Assembly: GCF_016793705.1 (NCBI RefSeq)
Contig: NZ_JAEULO010000068.1
Location: forward strand, 1-64,000
Source of the DNA: Tabrizicola sp.
GTDB taxonomy: Bacteria > Pseudomonadota > Alphaproteobacteria > Rhodobacterales > Rhodobacteraceae
Direction of reading: 5' to 3'
DNA length: 64,000 nucleotides
Positions 1 to 9,272 of this stretch are shown here, one piece after another. A program made the position numbers and the translations under genes. The notes under the pieces are model-generated. The model made no database searches and was not told where the DNA came from. It worked only from the letters and a program-made list of their open reading frames with translations. Each line of letters opens with the position of its first letter. The stretch's first letter is position 1.

Positions 1-64
1 AACTCACTCACAAACGATGATCGCGCAAAAACACCCCCGAAAGGCGGTCGCGCAAACCAAGTGT

Positions 65-141
<77 letters not shown>

Positions 142-200
142 ATCCCCCGCAGCCCGTCTCCCGTCTGACGTATAAACAGCCCACTCGACTGTTTGCTTGA

Positions 201-276
201 CGGTTGAACCTCGTCAGCCTCATAGTCTGAAGGCTCGAGGTACACGTCGACGGTCCAAACCCTGCCCCCGAAACGA
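201..276 (+). pseudogene. Decayed tRNA-fMet copy
   Basis: The stretch resembles the 3' two-thirds of the intact tRNA-fMet upstream. The CTCGTCAG D-arm end, CAT at 221-223, the TCTGAAGG stem, and a GGTCCAAACCC T-arm followed by CCCCCG and AAACGA all align to it. About a dozen extra bases lie in the variable loop, the acceptor 5' strand is unrecognisable and the CCA end is changed to CGA. It cannot fold into a normal tRNA and is read as a decayed duplicate or an old integration scar. Confidence 0.6.
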
Positions 277-340
277 AAAAAGCCACCGAAAACCGCGCTA
301 AAGCAGCTGCTTGATGGGGTTTTGTTTTCCCGCTCCGCAC

Positions 341-394
341 CTGCGTCGACAACATCGATGACCCGGAATCGCAGGCTCAAATCGGGTGTCCCGA
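341..394 (+). pseudogene. Possible second, more degraded tRNA-like remnant
   Basis: A weaker match to the same tRNA: CGTC, a CAT at 353-355, GACCCGGAA in the place of the anticodon stem, then GGCTCAAATC and TCCCGA in the place of the T-arm and acceptor. The CAT triplets of the three copies are 122 and 132 bp apart. The match is short enough to be chance and is offered only because it continues the spacing. Confidence 0.3.
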
Positions 395-725
395 AGCTCG
401 CGGCCAGAGGCGACGCGAAGCAGTGGATAGAACGACGGCCCAAGGACAGCCGCAGGTGTCATCGCAGACCGTGAATCTGGGCGTTCAGACGGTGTAGCCG
501 GTTGCCGCTCGGTCTGATCGTGGACAGTTGGCTTTTGCCGGGACCACCGGATGATAGCTTTGATGCGGCACTAGGTCCCTTACGCCACTTCAAGATGAGC
601 AGAATGAAGGGTGCGAGGCGCACGGCAATGGGAAAGCCCTTCTTTACATTCGACAGTGCTTCTTTGCAGACAGGACGAAGCCGATGGGCGACATTCGGTC
701 AAATTTTCTCTTGCCGGAAAAGCCC
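395..725. other. Non-coding stretch with no recognisable gene
   Basis: Open frames here have no recognisable protein motif, no convincing ribosome binding site and no homology I can name. The sequence lies between tRNA-like remnants and an aldehyde-dehydrogenase fragment, so it is most simply read as decaying DNA at a tRNA-associated junction. Confidence 0.5.
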
Positions 726-1214
726 ATGAGCCAATCCCGTCTCAATCTGATCGCCGGTTGCTGCGCCCAGGGGATGAAGAAGGTCCAGCTGGAGATGGGT
801 GGCAAGAACCCGATGGTGGTCACGGCCAGGGCGGACATCGATCTCGCGGTCGGGGTCTGCCTGAACGGAAACTTCTTCTCGACCGGGCAGCGCTGCACCG
901 CCTCGTCTCGACGGATCGTCGACGAGCGGGTCCAGCCGGAATTCACCGACAGGCTTGTCGCAGCGATGGGCACGCTGCGGATCGGCGACCCGCTGGACCC
1001 GGTTACGCAGATTGATCCGGTGGTTTCGGAAGTGCGGCTTTCGGGCAATCTGGACTATGTCCGGCTGGCGGGAGAGGAGGGATGCGAGGTCATCGGCGGG
1101 CGACACCTGAACCGCCCCGGCAGCTTCCAGGCGCCTGCCCTGTTTCTGGGGGCGCGCAACGATTTGCGCGTCGCGCGCGAGGAAAGACGGCCTGCACGTT
1201 CGCGGGACAGGTGA
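726..1214 (+). pseudogene. Aldehyde dehydrogenase remnant (truncated both ends)
   Basis: From about 741 the frame encodes the middle of an NAD(P)-dependent aldehyde dehydrogenase. It contains the general-base glutamate motif LEMGGKNP and, further on, the nucleophile motif TGQRCTASSR, followed by typical GDPLDP spacing. The nucleotide-binding N-terminal half (roughly 250 residues) is absent. After the REE that normally precedes FGP the similarity stops and the frame ends at a TGA overlapping the next gene's ATG (TGATG). The closest type by eye is the alpha-ketoglutarate semialdehyde dehydrogenase group. It cannot make an active enzyme and looks like the scar of a deletion at the edge of the catabolic island. 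Confidence 0.75.
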
Positions 1215-2608
1215 TGGAAGATTTCGCCTTTCTGGGCCCGAAGGGCTGGCTGACGGGGACGGATGCGCTGCCGTATCAGCGGGATTGGCTGAACCGCTAT
1301 GGCACAGCCCCTATCGGGGTGGCGCGCCCGGTCTCGACCGCCGAGGTCGCGCGAGTCATCGCGCTGGCACGAGCACATGGCCTGGCAGTGGTGCCTCAGG
1401 GCGGGAACACCGGGCTTTGCGGGGCGGCGGTGACAGAGGGCCGGGCGCTGATCCTGTCGCTGAACCGGATGGCGGCGATTGGGGCGGTCGATCTGGACGG
1501 CGGCGCGGTCGAGGTCGAGGCCGGGCTGGTGCTGGCCGACCTGCACGCACGGCTCGAAGGGTCAGGGCTGGTGTTTCCGTTGCATCTGGGGGCCGAAGGC
1601 TCGGCGCGGATCGGTGGGCTGATCGCCACCAACGCCGGGGGCTCGCAAGCCTTCCGCCACGGCACGATGGCCGATCTGGTGCTGGGGCTTCAGGTGGTGC
1701 TGCCTGACGGTACGATCTGGGACGGCAGGCGCGCGGTGCAGAAGGACAATGCGGGCTATGCGCTGCGGCGGCTCTTCGCCGGGTCAGAGGGGACGCTGGG
1801 CGTCATCACCCGCGCCGTCCTGCGGCTTGCCCCGGCGCCGCGCGACGAAGCGACGGCGCTGCTGGCGCTGCCTGACGCCGAGGCGCTGGTCGCCTTCGGT
1901 CGCCATCTGCGCGCGACGGCGGGCGAGTTCCTTGCCGCCGCCGAGTTCCTTTCCGATCAGGGCCTGGACTGGGTGTTGAAGCACCTGGCGCTGGACTGGC
2001 CGCTGGACAGCCGCGCGCCCTTCTATCTGCTCGTCGCGCTTTCCACGACCTCGGCGCAGGTCGCGCTGGACGACATCTTTGCCGAGGCGCTGGAGACCGG
2101 GATGGCGCAGGGGCTGGTGCTGGACGGGGCGATTGCCGCCTCGCTGGCGCAGCGGGCGGCCTTCTGGCGCCTGCGCGAAGAGCAGCCCGAGGGGCAGCGT
2201 CTGGAAGGTGTGCAGATCAAGCACGACATCTCGGTGCCGGTGGCGCGCATCCCGGACTTCCTGGCCCAAGGCGCGGCGCTCTGTGCGGCGCATCAGGCGG
2301 GCATCCGGATCAACCCGTTCGGCCATCTGGGCGACGGGAACATCCACTACAACATCTCGCCGCCGGAGGGCGCGGGCTTTGCGGGCGACATCGGCCAGCT
2401 CAGCCTGCACCTTTGCGCGCTGGCGCAGGACATGGGCGGCTCCTTCGCGGCTGAACACGGGCTGGGACGATCCAAGGTGGCGCTGGCCGACCGGCTTCGC
2501 AGCCCCGTAGAGCGGCGGTTGATGGCCGGGATCAAGGCAGCGCTGGACCCGGAAGCCCTGTTCAATCCGGGCGTGATCCTGCGCGATGCGAAAGAAAAAC
2601 TTTCCTGA
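1214..2608 (+). CDS. FAD-linked D-2-hydroxyacid dehydrogenase/oxidase (GlcD/D2HGDH type)
   Basis: A 464-residue member of the FAD-binding PCMH/VAO family that oxidises 2-hydroxyacids to 2-oxoacids. The N-terminal FAD domain carries the pyrophosphate loop PQGGNTGLCG at residues 61-70. The C-terminal FAD-oxidase domain has the metal-binding motifs GHLGDGNIHYN and AEHGLGRSK and the closing FNPGVIL typical of D-2-hydroxyglutarate and D-lactate dehydrogenases. Length is normal. The ATG at 1214 is chosen because the family homology begins there; upstream codons in frame belong to the neighbouring remnant in another frame. It ends 89 bp before the ThDP enzyme gene and probably feeds the same pathway. 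Exact substrate (D-lactate, glycolate, D-2-hydroxyglutarate or a sugar-acid relative) is not readable. Confidence 0.85.
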   Translation: MEDFAFLGPKGWLTGTDALPYQRDWLNRYGTAPIGVARPVSTAEVARVIALARAHGLAVVPQGGNTGLCGAAVTEGRALILSLNRMAAIGAVDLDGGAVEVEAGLVLADLHARLEGSGLVFPLHLGAEGSARIGGLIATNAGGSQAFRHGTMADLVLGLQVVLPDGTIWDGRRAVQKDNAGYALRRLFAGSEGTLGVITRAVLRLAPAPRDEATALLALPDAEALVAFGRHLRATAGEFLAAAEFLSDQGLDWVLKHLALDWPLDSRAPFYLLVALSTTSAQVALDDIFAEALETGMAQGLVLDGAIAASLAQRAAFWRLREEQPEGQRLEGVQIKHDISVPVARIPDFLAQGAALCAAHQAGIRINPFGHLGDGNIHYNISPPEGAGFAGDIGQLSLHLCALAQDMGGSFAAEHGLGRSKVALADRLRSPVERRLMAGIKAALDPEALFNPGVILRDAKEKLS

Positions 2609-2697
2609 AGATCGACGATCTTTGTTTCAGCGGCTTCGGGTTGTCGGCCATACTCTGCAAGGCGCTCGCGGCAGCGCTGGAAGGAAAGAAGACCAAG

Positions 2698-4365
2698 ATG
2701 ACACGAAACGGCGGACAGCTTCTGGTGAAAAGCCTGCTGGCGCTCGGGGCCCGCAAAGGGTTCGGCGTGCCGGGGGAAAGCTATCTTGCGGTGCTGGACG
2801 CCCTGCATGACACGCAAGGTCGGCTCGACTTCGTGAACTGCCGGAACGAGGGTGGGGCGGCCTTCATGGCCGCGGCCTGGGGCAAGCTGACGGGCGAACC
2901 GGGGCTTTGCTTTGTCACACGGGGGCCAGGCGTCACCAATGCCTCGATCGGCATTCACACCGCGATGCAGGATTCGGCGCCGATGATCGTCTTCGTCGGT
3001 CAGGTCGGCACCGACATGAAGGGGCGCGAGGCCTTCCAGGAAATCGACTACCGCGCCGTGTTCGGCACGATGGCGAAATGGGCGGCCGAGATCGATCAGG
3101 TGGACCGCATTCCCGAGATCCTCGCCCGGGCCTGGGTGACGGCCACGACGGGCCGCCCCGGTCCGGTCGTCATCGCTCTTCCCGAGGACATGCTGACCAG
3201 CCCGACCGATGCCGCGCCCCTGACCGGACCGGCACGGATCGCCGAGGCGGCGGCCAAGCCCGAGGCGCTGGAGGACGCGCTGGGGGTACTGGCTGGAGCT
3301 CGGCGCCCGCTGATCCTGATGGGCGGCTGCAACTGGACCGCAGCAGGCCGGATCGCCTTGCAACGCTTTGCCGAGGCCTCAGACATTCCGGTGGTCGCGG
3401 CCTTCCGCTATCAGGACCAGGTGGACAACCACTCCCCCGTCTATGCCGGAGAGGCGGGGGTGGGCATGACCGCCAATGTGAAGCGGCTGATCCGCGAAGC
3501 GGACGTGATCCTTGCGGTCAATGTTCGCTTCGGCGAGATGACAACGGACGGCTACACGCTCCTGTCGGTCCCGGTTCCCTCGCAAAAGTTGATCCATGTG
3601 CATGGGTCGGACCGCGAGATCGGCAAGGTCTATCAACCGACTCTGGGCATCCATGCCGGGCCGAACGCCTTTGCGGCGGCGCTGCGTCCGGTGACCGGCA
3701 AGTGGAGCGCGTGGCGGGCAAAGGCGCGGACAGAATGGGAGGCGGGGTTCGATCTGGGCCCGCTGCCCTCGCCGGTGGACATGGGCGTGGTGACGGCCCA
3801 TCTGCGCGATCTCCTGCCCGAGGACGTGATCCTGACCAACGGGGCGGGCAACTTCACCGTCTGGCCGAACAAGTTCTTCAAGTTTGGCCCCAAGGCCCGG
3901 CTCCTGGCGCCGCAGTCCGGGGCGATGGGCTATGGCCTGCCCGCTGCCGTGGCCGCCAGGATCGCCGATCCCGCGCGGACCGTGGTCTGCTTTGCGGGCG
4001 ACGGCGATTTCCAGATGAACTGTCAGGAACTGGCGACCGCCGCCCAATATGGCGCGCAGCCCATCATCCTGCTCTTGAACAATGGCATCTACGGCACGAT
4101 CCGCGCCCATCAGGAACGCGAGTTTCCCGGCCGCGTATCGGGCACCGACATGATCAACCCGGACTTCGTTGCCCTGGCCCGCGCCTACGGTTTCCATGCC
4201 GAGCGGGTGGAGACCACCGATGCCTTCCCGGCGGCGATGGCGCGCGCTTTGGCCTCGACCACGGGCGCGGTTCTTGAGTTGACCATCTCGCCCGAGGCGC
4301 TGACGCCACGGCAGACCCTTTCGCAGATGCGTGCCGCAGCCCTTTTCAGGAAAGACGCCAAATGA
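2698..4365 (+). CDS. Thiamine-diphosphate-dependent enzyme, acetolactate-synthase-like
   Basis: A 555-residue protein with the three-domain ThDP fold. The N-terminal Pyr domain has the catalytic glutamate in the RNEGGAAF motif (E51), which separates it from glyoxylate carboligase, where that Glu is replaced. The C-terminal PP domain has GDGDFQMN, ending in the NN of LLLNN, the Mg-ThDP signature. Family members decarboxylate 2-oxoacids and often ligate the product to a second carbonyl. ATG 2698 is preferred over an in-frame earlier codon because it follows a GGAAGGAAAG purine tract. It opens a six-gene operon and overlaps hyuA by ATGA. It may act on the oxoacid from the preceding oxidase. Not assignable to ilvB, since no small subunit lies nearby. 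Confidence 0.85.
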   Translation: MTRNGGQLLVKSLLALGARKGFGVPGESYLAVLDALHDTQGRLDFVNCRNEGGAAFMAAAWGKLTGEPGLCFVTRGPGVTNASIGIHTAMQDSAPMIVFVGQVGTDMKGREAFQEIDYRAVFGTMAKWAAEIDQVDRIPEILARAWVTATTGRPGPVVIALPEDMLTSPTDAAPLTGPARIAEAAAKPEALEDALGVLAGARRPLILMGGCNWTAAGRIALQRFAEASDIPVVAAFRYQDQVDNHSPVYAGEAGVGMTANVKRLIREADVILAVNVRFGEMTTDGYTLLSVPVPSQKLIHVHGSDREIGKVYQPTLGIHAGPNAFAAALRPVTGKWSAWRAKARTEWEAGFDLGPLPSPVDMGVVTAHLRDLLPEDVILTNGAGNFTVWPNKFFKFGPKARLLAPQSGAMGYGLPAAVAARIADPARTVVCFAGDGDFQMNCQELATAAQYGAQPIILLLNNGIYGTIRAHQEREFPGRVSGTDMINPDFVALARAYGFHAERVETTDAFPAAMARALASTTGAVLELTISPEALTPRQTLSQMRAAALFRKDAK

Positions 4366-6452
4366 CCCTTTCCATCCGCCTGGGGGCCGATATCGGCGGC
4401 ACCTTCACCGACATTGCGCTGGAAGTCGGCGACCGGATCTTCTCGACCAAGGTCCTGACCAACTATTCGGCCCCCGAACAGGCGATTCTTGACGGGATGG
4501 ATGCCGTCCTGGCCGAGGCAGGGCTTGGCTATGGCGAGCTTCAGATCGTCATCCACGGCACGACGCTGGCCACGAACGCGCTGATCGAACGGCGTGGCGC
4601 GAAGGTGGCTTTCCTCACCACCGAGGGGTTCCGTGACGTGATCGAGATGCGGACCGAAAGCCGGTTCGACCAATACGACCTGAACCTGCGTCTCCCGGCG
4701 CCGCTGGTTCCGCGCGAGGACCGCTTCCCGATCGGCGGCCGGATCGGGGCCTCGGGCGCCGAACTGGCCCCGCTTGACGAAGCCGCGCTGCGGGCGCTGG
4801 TCTCGGTCGTTTCGCAAGGCGGCTACGGGGCTGTGGCCATCGGCTTCATCCATTCCTATCTGAACCCCGACCACGAACGGCGCGCGCGCGATTTCCTGGC
4901 CACCTGCGGGCTACCGATCTCGATCTCGTCCGAGGTCTCGCCGCAGATGCGGGAGTATGAGCGCTTCAACACGGTCTGTGCCAATGCCTATGTCCGGCCG
5001 CAGATGGCGTCATATCTGGATCGGCTTCAGGAGCGGCTGAAAGAGCGGGGCGCACGATGCCCGGTCTTCATGATCCACTCCGGCGGTGGCCTGGTCAGCG
5101 TAGACACCGCTGCCGAGTTCCCGGTCCGGCTGGTGGAATCCGGCCCGGCGGGCGGGGCGATCTTTGCCGCCGACGTCGCCCGTCGTTTCGGGCTGGACAA
5201 GGTCGTGAGCTACGACATGGGTGGCACCACGGCGAAGATCTGCCTGATCGAGGATTACGCGCCGAAGACCGCCCGCAGCTTCGAGGTCGCGCGCACGACG
5301 CGATTTGCCAAGGGGTCGGGGATGCCGATTTCCATCCCGGTGATCGAGATGATCGAGATCGGCGCGGGGGGCGGCTCCCTCGCCTGGGTCGATCCGATGG
5401 GGCGCATCCAGACCGGGCCGGAATCGGCGGCGTCGGAACCGGGACCGGCCTGCTACCAGCGCGGCGGCACGCGGCCCGCGATCACCGACGCCGACCTGAT
5501 CCTGTCGAAGCTCGACCCCGACAATTTCGCGGGCGGAGCGATCAAGCTCTCCACCGCCAACGCGGCTTCAGCCATCGCCGCCCATGTCGGCGACCGTCTG
5601 GGCCTTTCGCCGCAGTCTGCCGCCTTCGGCATCTGCGAGGTGGTGGACGAGAACATGGCCAACGCCGCCCGCGTCCACGCGGTCGAGAACGGCAAGAACA
5701 TCTCGGACAACATCATGGTGGCCTTTGGCGGCGCGGCCCCGCTGCACGCGGCGCGGCTGTGCGAGAAGCTCGGGATCGACCAGTGCCTGGTGCCCCCCGG
5801 CGCAGGCGTTGGTTCGGCCATCGGCTTCCTGAAGGCGCCGTTCGGCTACGAGGCGCTGGCATCGCGGATCATCGGGCTGTCGGCCTTCGATCCGGCGGCG
5901 TTCAACGGGCTGGTCGACGGGCTGAAGGAAACCGCCAGGCGGTTCGTGGCGCAGGGCACTTCCGGCACCATCCTGTGCGAGACGGTCGCCTTCATGCGCT
6001 ATCGCGGCCAGGGCTGGGAGATCCCGGTGCCGCTGCCCGACCGGCCGCTGACGGCGGCGGATGCCGGATTGATCCGCGACAGGTTCCGCACCGCCTATGC
6101 CCGCTTCTTCGGCCGCGCCATCGACGGTCTGGACGGCCAGGGCGCGGGGCTGGAGATCGAGATCGTCACTCTTTCGGTCAAGGCCGCCGACGAACGCTCC
6201 GCGCCGACCCCGGTCACGCTGACGACCGGCACCCGCTCGGCTCCCGCCGCGCAACTGCGTGACGTCTTCGACCCCGCCACTGGGGCCGATTTGCCGACCG
6301 CCATCGTCACGCGCGACAGTCTTGCAGCGGGCGACCGCGTTGCCGGACCGGCGATCGTCGTGGAGCGGGAAACCTCCACTGTCGTCACTTCGCCCTTCGA
6401 CGTGGTCAAACAACCGGACGGCTCGCTGCTGATCCTGCGGAAAGGAGCGTGA
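4362..6452 (+). CDS. Hydantoinase/oxoprolinase subunit A (HyuA family)
   Basis: A 696-residue ATP-dependent subunit of the hydantoinase A/5-oxoprolinase/acetone carboxylase superfamily. The ASKHA nucleotide-binding signature DIGGTFTD is near residue 10. HGTTLATNAL and the ERR segment follow, then VESGPAGGA and YDMGGTTAK of the second nucleotide-binding half. Partners are a B subunit encoded immediately downstream and an upstream gene overlapping by 4 bp. Known relatives open cyclic amides (5-oxoproline, N-methylhydantoin) or carboxylate ketones using ATP. The sequence does not show which applies, but the aminotransferase and amine oxidases in the same operon favour a nitrogenous substrate. 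Confidence 0.9.
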   Translation: MTLSIRLGADIGGTFTDIALEVGDRIFSTKVLTNYSAPEQAILDGMDAVLAEAGLGYGELQIVIHGTTLATNALIERRGAKVAFLTTEGFRDVIEMRTESRFDQYDLNLRLPAPLVPREDRFPIGGRIGASGAELAPLDEAALRALVSVVSQGGYGAVAIGFIHSYLNPDHERRARDFLATCGLPISISSEVSPQMREYERFNTVCANAYVRPQMASYLDRLQERLKERGARCPVFMIHSGGGLVSVDTAAEFPVRLVESGPAGGAIFAADVARRFGLDKVVSYDMGGTTAKICLIEDYAPKTARSFEVARTTRFAKGSGMPISIPVIEMIEIGAGGGSLAWVDPMGRIQTGPESAASEPGPACYQRGGTRPAITDADLILSKLDPDNFAGGAIKLSTANAASAIAAHVGDRLGLSPQSAAFGICEVVDENMANAARVHAVENGKNISDNIMVAFGGAAPLHAARLCEKLGIDQCLVPPGAGVGSAIGFLKAPFGYEALASRIIGLSAFDPAAFNGLVDGLKETARRFVAQGTSGTILCETVAFMRYRGQGWEIPVPLPDRPLTAADAGLIRDRFRTAYARFFGRAIDGLDGQGAGLEIEIVTLSVKAADERSAPTPVTLTTGTRSAPAAQLRDVFDPATGADLPTAIVTRDSLAAGDRVAGPAIVVERETSTVVTSPFDVVKQPDGSLLILRKGA

Positions 6453-6453
6453 G

Positions 6454-8064
6454 ATGACCGACCAGACCCAGGAAATCCGGATGCAGGTGATGTGGAACCG
6501 CCTGATCTCGGTCGTCGAGGAACAGGCGATGACGCTCTTGCGCACCGCCTTCTCGACCTCCGTCCGCGAGGCGGGCGATCTATCGGCAGGCGTTTTCGAT
6601 CCGCAGGGCCGGATGCTGGCGCAGGCCGTGACCGGCACCCCGGGACACGTCAACACCATGGCCGAGGCGGTCCTGCACTTCATCGCCGAGATCGGGCGGC
6701 AGAATATGTTCCCCGGCGACACCTATGTGACGAACGATCCCTGGAAGGGCACCGGCCACCTGCACGACATCACCATGGTCTCGCCCAGCTTCAAGGGCGA
6801 CCGGCTCGTCGGCTTCTTCGCCTGCACCGCGCATGTCGTCGATGTGGGGGGCAGGGGCTTCGGGGCCGACGGCAAGTCGGTCTACGAGGAAGGCATCCAG
6901 ATTCCGATCATGAAGTTCGCCGAGCGGGGCGTGGTGAATGCCGACCTGATCCGCATCCTGCGCGCCAACGTGCGCGAGGCGAACCAGGTGGTCGGCGACT
7001 TCTACTCGCTGGCCGCCTGCAATGACGTGGGGCACCAGCGCCTGATCGCGATGATGGAGGAGATCGGCCTGCCGAACCTCAATCAGTTGGGCGACTTCAT
7101 CTTCTCGCGCACCCGTGCCGCCACGCTGGAGCGGATCGCCGCCCTGCCGCGCGGAGCCTGGGTCAATACCATGATCACCGACGGCTATGATCAGCCGGTG
7201 AAGCTGCAAGCGACGGTCGAGACCCGCGACGGCACGGTCAACGTGGACCTGACCGGCACCGACGGCATCAGCCGCTGGGGCATCAACGTACCGATCATCT
7301 ACACCAAGGCCTATGCCTGCTATGCGATGAAATGTGTCGTGGCGCCGGATATCCCGAACAACTGGGCCTCCCTTGAGCCCTTCACCGTCTCGTCGCCAGA
7401 GAACATCCTGAACGCCCCGTTCCCGGCCCCGGTGTCACTGCGCCATGTCTTCGGCCACATGGTCCCCGACCTGGTGCTTGGGGCATTGGCGCAGGCGCTG
7501 CCGGGAAAGATCCTGGCAGAGGGTGCGGGGGCGCTCTGGAACATCCACATGTCGGTGAAGCCCACCACGCCCGGCGGGCAGCGGGCCGAGATCCTGATGT
7601 TCAACTCGGGCGGGATGGGCGCGCGGCCCGAGGCGGACGGACTGTCCGCGACCGCCTTCCCCTCGGGCGTGATGACCATGCCGATCGAGGCGACCGAGCA
7701 CACCGGCCCGGTGGTGATCTGGCGCAAGGAACTGCGGCCCGACTCTGGCGGCGATGGCCAGTATCGCGGTGGGCTGGGCCAGATCATCGAGATCGAACCG
7801 GCGAAGGGCCACATGATGGACTTCTCGGCGATGTTCGACCGGATCGGCCCGGCCCCGCGCGGACGCGACGGCGGGCAGGCCGGGGCGAATGGCGTCGCCA
7901 TGCTGGACGATGGCACGAAGCTGCGTCCGAAGGGCTGGCAGCACCTTCCCGAAGGCCGGCGGCTGGTGTTGCACCTGCCGGGCGGCGGTGGCTATGGCGA
8001 TCCCGAAAACCGCAGCCCGGAGGCACGGGCCGACGATCTCTCGAAAGGCTATGTGACGAAATGA
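6454..8064 (+). CDS. Hydantoinase/oxoprolinase subunit B (HyuB family)
   Basis: A 536-residue B subunit that normally forms a heteromer with HyuA. It shows the conserved EAGDLSAGVFD segment, the GHVNTM and TNDPWKGTGHLHD motifs (metal/active-site region) and a glycine-rich LPGGGGYGDP end, all characteristic. It begins 1 bp after the hyuA stop with a strong AAAGGAG ribosome site at 6441-6447, so the two subunits should be made together. Length is that of the catabolic HyuB proteins rather than the fused 5-oxoprolinase of eukaryotes. Substrate unresolved. Confidence 0.9.
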   Translation: MTDQTQEIRMQVMWNRLISVVEEQAMTLLRTAFSTSVREAGDLSAGVFDPQGRMLAQAVTGTPGHVNTMAEAVLHFIAEIGRQNMFPGDTYVTNDPWKGTGHLHDITMVSPSFKGDRLVGFFACTAHVVDVGGRGFGADGKSVYEEGIQIPIMKFAERGVVNADLIRILRANVREANQVVGDFYSLAACNDVGHQRLIAMMEEIGLPNLNQLGDFIFSRTRAATLERIAALPRGAWVNTMITDGYDQPVKLQATVETRDGTVNVDLTGTDGISRWGINVPIIYTKAYACYAMKCVVAPDIPNNWASLEPFTVSSPENILNAPFPAPVSLRHVFGHMVPDLVLGALAQALPGKILAEGAGALWNIHMSVKPTTPGGQRAEILMFNSGGMGARPEADGLSATAFPSGVMTMPIEATEHTGPVVIWRKELRPDSGGDGQYRGGLGQIIEIEPAKGHMMDFSAMFDRIGPAPRGRDGGQAGANGVAMLDDGTKLRPKGWQHLPEGRRLVLHLPGGGGYGDPENRSPEARADDLSKGYVTK

Positions 8065-9272
8065 GCTATCTTGCATCCCGACTTGCCGCGGTGAAACCCT
8101 CGGCATCCATGGCGGCCTCGATGGCGGCCAAGGCCTTGCGCGCCAAGGGCTTCGACGTGATCGACCTTGGCCTCGGCGAACCTGATTTCCCGACGCCACC
8201 ACATATCGCCGAGGCCGCGCACAAGGCGGCGCTGGCGGGCGAGACGCTCTATACCGCTGCCGCCGGAACCCCGGCCCTGCGCGCCGCAGTGGCCGAGAAG
8301 TTCCGCCGCGAGAACGGGCTGGACTATACGGCGGACGAGATCGTGGTGGCCAACGGCGCCAAGCAGATCATCTTCAACGCCCTGATGGCCACGGTGAACG
8401 AGGGCGACGAGTCGATCCTTCCCGCCCCCTATTTCGTCTCCTATCCCGAGATGGTGAAACTCTTCGGCGGGGTGCCGGTCAGCCCGGTCTGCGGGGCCGA
8501 CACCGGGTTCCGGCTGACACCAGAGGTGCTGGGGGCCGCGATCACCCCGCGCACGAAATGGCTGTTCCTGAACACGCCGGGCAATCCCTCTGGCGCAGTC
8601 TATTCCAAAGCACAGTTGCAGGCGCTGGGGGCTGTGCTGGCCCGGCATCCGCAGGTGCTGATCCTGTCGGATGAAATCTACGAGCATATCCTGTTCGACG
8701 GGCGCGACTTCGTCAGCTTCGGCGCTGCCTGCCCCGAGTTGCGCGATCGCACGCTGATCGTGAACGGTGTCGCCAAGGCCTATGCGATGACCGGCTGGCG
8801 CGTGGGTTATGCGGCGGGGCCTGCGGCGCTCCTGAAAGCAATGTCCACGGTGCAAAGCCAGTCCGTCACCTCGGTCGCGGCGCCGATGCAGGCGGCGGCA
8901 CTGGCCGCGCTGACCGGCCCGCAGGACTGCATTTCCCGTTTCCGCGAGGCTTTCGAACGGCGGCGCGATCTGGTGGTCGCGGGGGTGGCGAAGATTCCGG
9001 GTCTCAGCCTGCCTCCGCCGGAAGGGGCTTTCTACGCCTACATCGGCTGCGCCGGTCTGATCGGCAAGGTGACGCCCGATGGCAGGACGCTGGCGAATGA
9101 CGCCGATGTCTCGGACTACCTGCTGAACCACGCCCATGTCGGATCGGTCCCCGGCGCGGCCTATGGCGTCTCGCCGTTCTTCCGCATCTCGACCGCGACT
9201 GCAGACGAAGTCCTGACCGAGGCCCTGTCCCGCATCGCCAAAGCCGTCGCCAATCTGAAGGACCCGACATGA
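8061..9272 (+). CDS. PLP-dependent class I/II aminotransferase
   Basis: A 403-residue fold-type I aminotransferase of the aspartate aminotransferase 1-gamma subgroup. Visible motifs are LGLGEPDFPTP (N-terminal arm), NTPGNPSGA, SDEIYEH and the PLP-lysine segment NGVAKAYAMTGWR. Alanine rather than serine just before the lysine is usual in the Thermus-type subgroup. A terminal FRIS arginine binds the substrate carboxylate. Its ATG overlaps the hyuB stop and its stop overlaps the next start, so it is embedded in the operon. It could remove nitrogen from the ring-opened HyuAB product or interconvert an oxoacid. Amino-acid specificity cannot be read. Confidence 0.88.
   Translation: MSYLASRLAAVKPSASMAASMAAKALRAKGFDVIDLGLGEPDFPTPPHIAEAAHKAALAGETLYTAAAGTPALRAAVAEKFRRENGLDYTADEIVVANGAKQIIFNALMATVNEGDESILPAPYFVSYPEMVKLFGGVPVSPVCGADTGFRLTPEVLGAAITPRTKWLFLNTPGNPSGAVYSKAQLQALGAVLARHPQVLILSDEIYEHILFDGRDFVSFGAACPELRDRTLIVNGVAKAYAMTGWRVGYAAGPAALLKAMSTVQSQSVTSVAAPMQAAALAALTGPQDCISRFREAFERRRDLVVAGVAKIPGLSLPPPEGAFYAYIGCAGLIGKVTPDGRTLANDADVSDYLLNHAHVGSVPGAAYGVSPFFRISTATADEVLTEALSRIAKAVANLKDPT

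Noticed and set aside
451-480. Possible fourth tRNA-fMet-like remnant
   Set aside because: Only a CAT and a few flanking bases fit; the spacing is not kept and no T-arm follows.
2698-4365. Assignment of the ThDP enzyme as glyoxylate carboligase
   Set aside because: The conserved catalytic Glu is present (E51 in RNEGGAA); in Gcl it is replaced, and no hyi or glxK neighbour is seen, although a GarR-like gene is further on.
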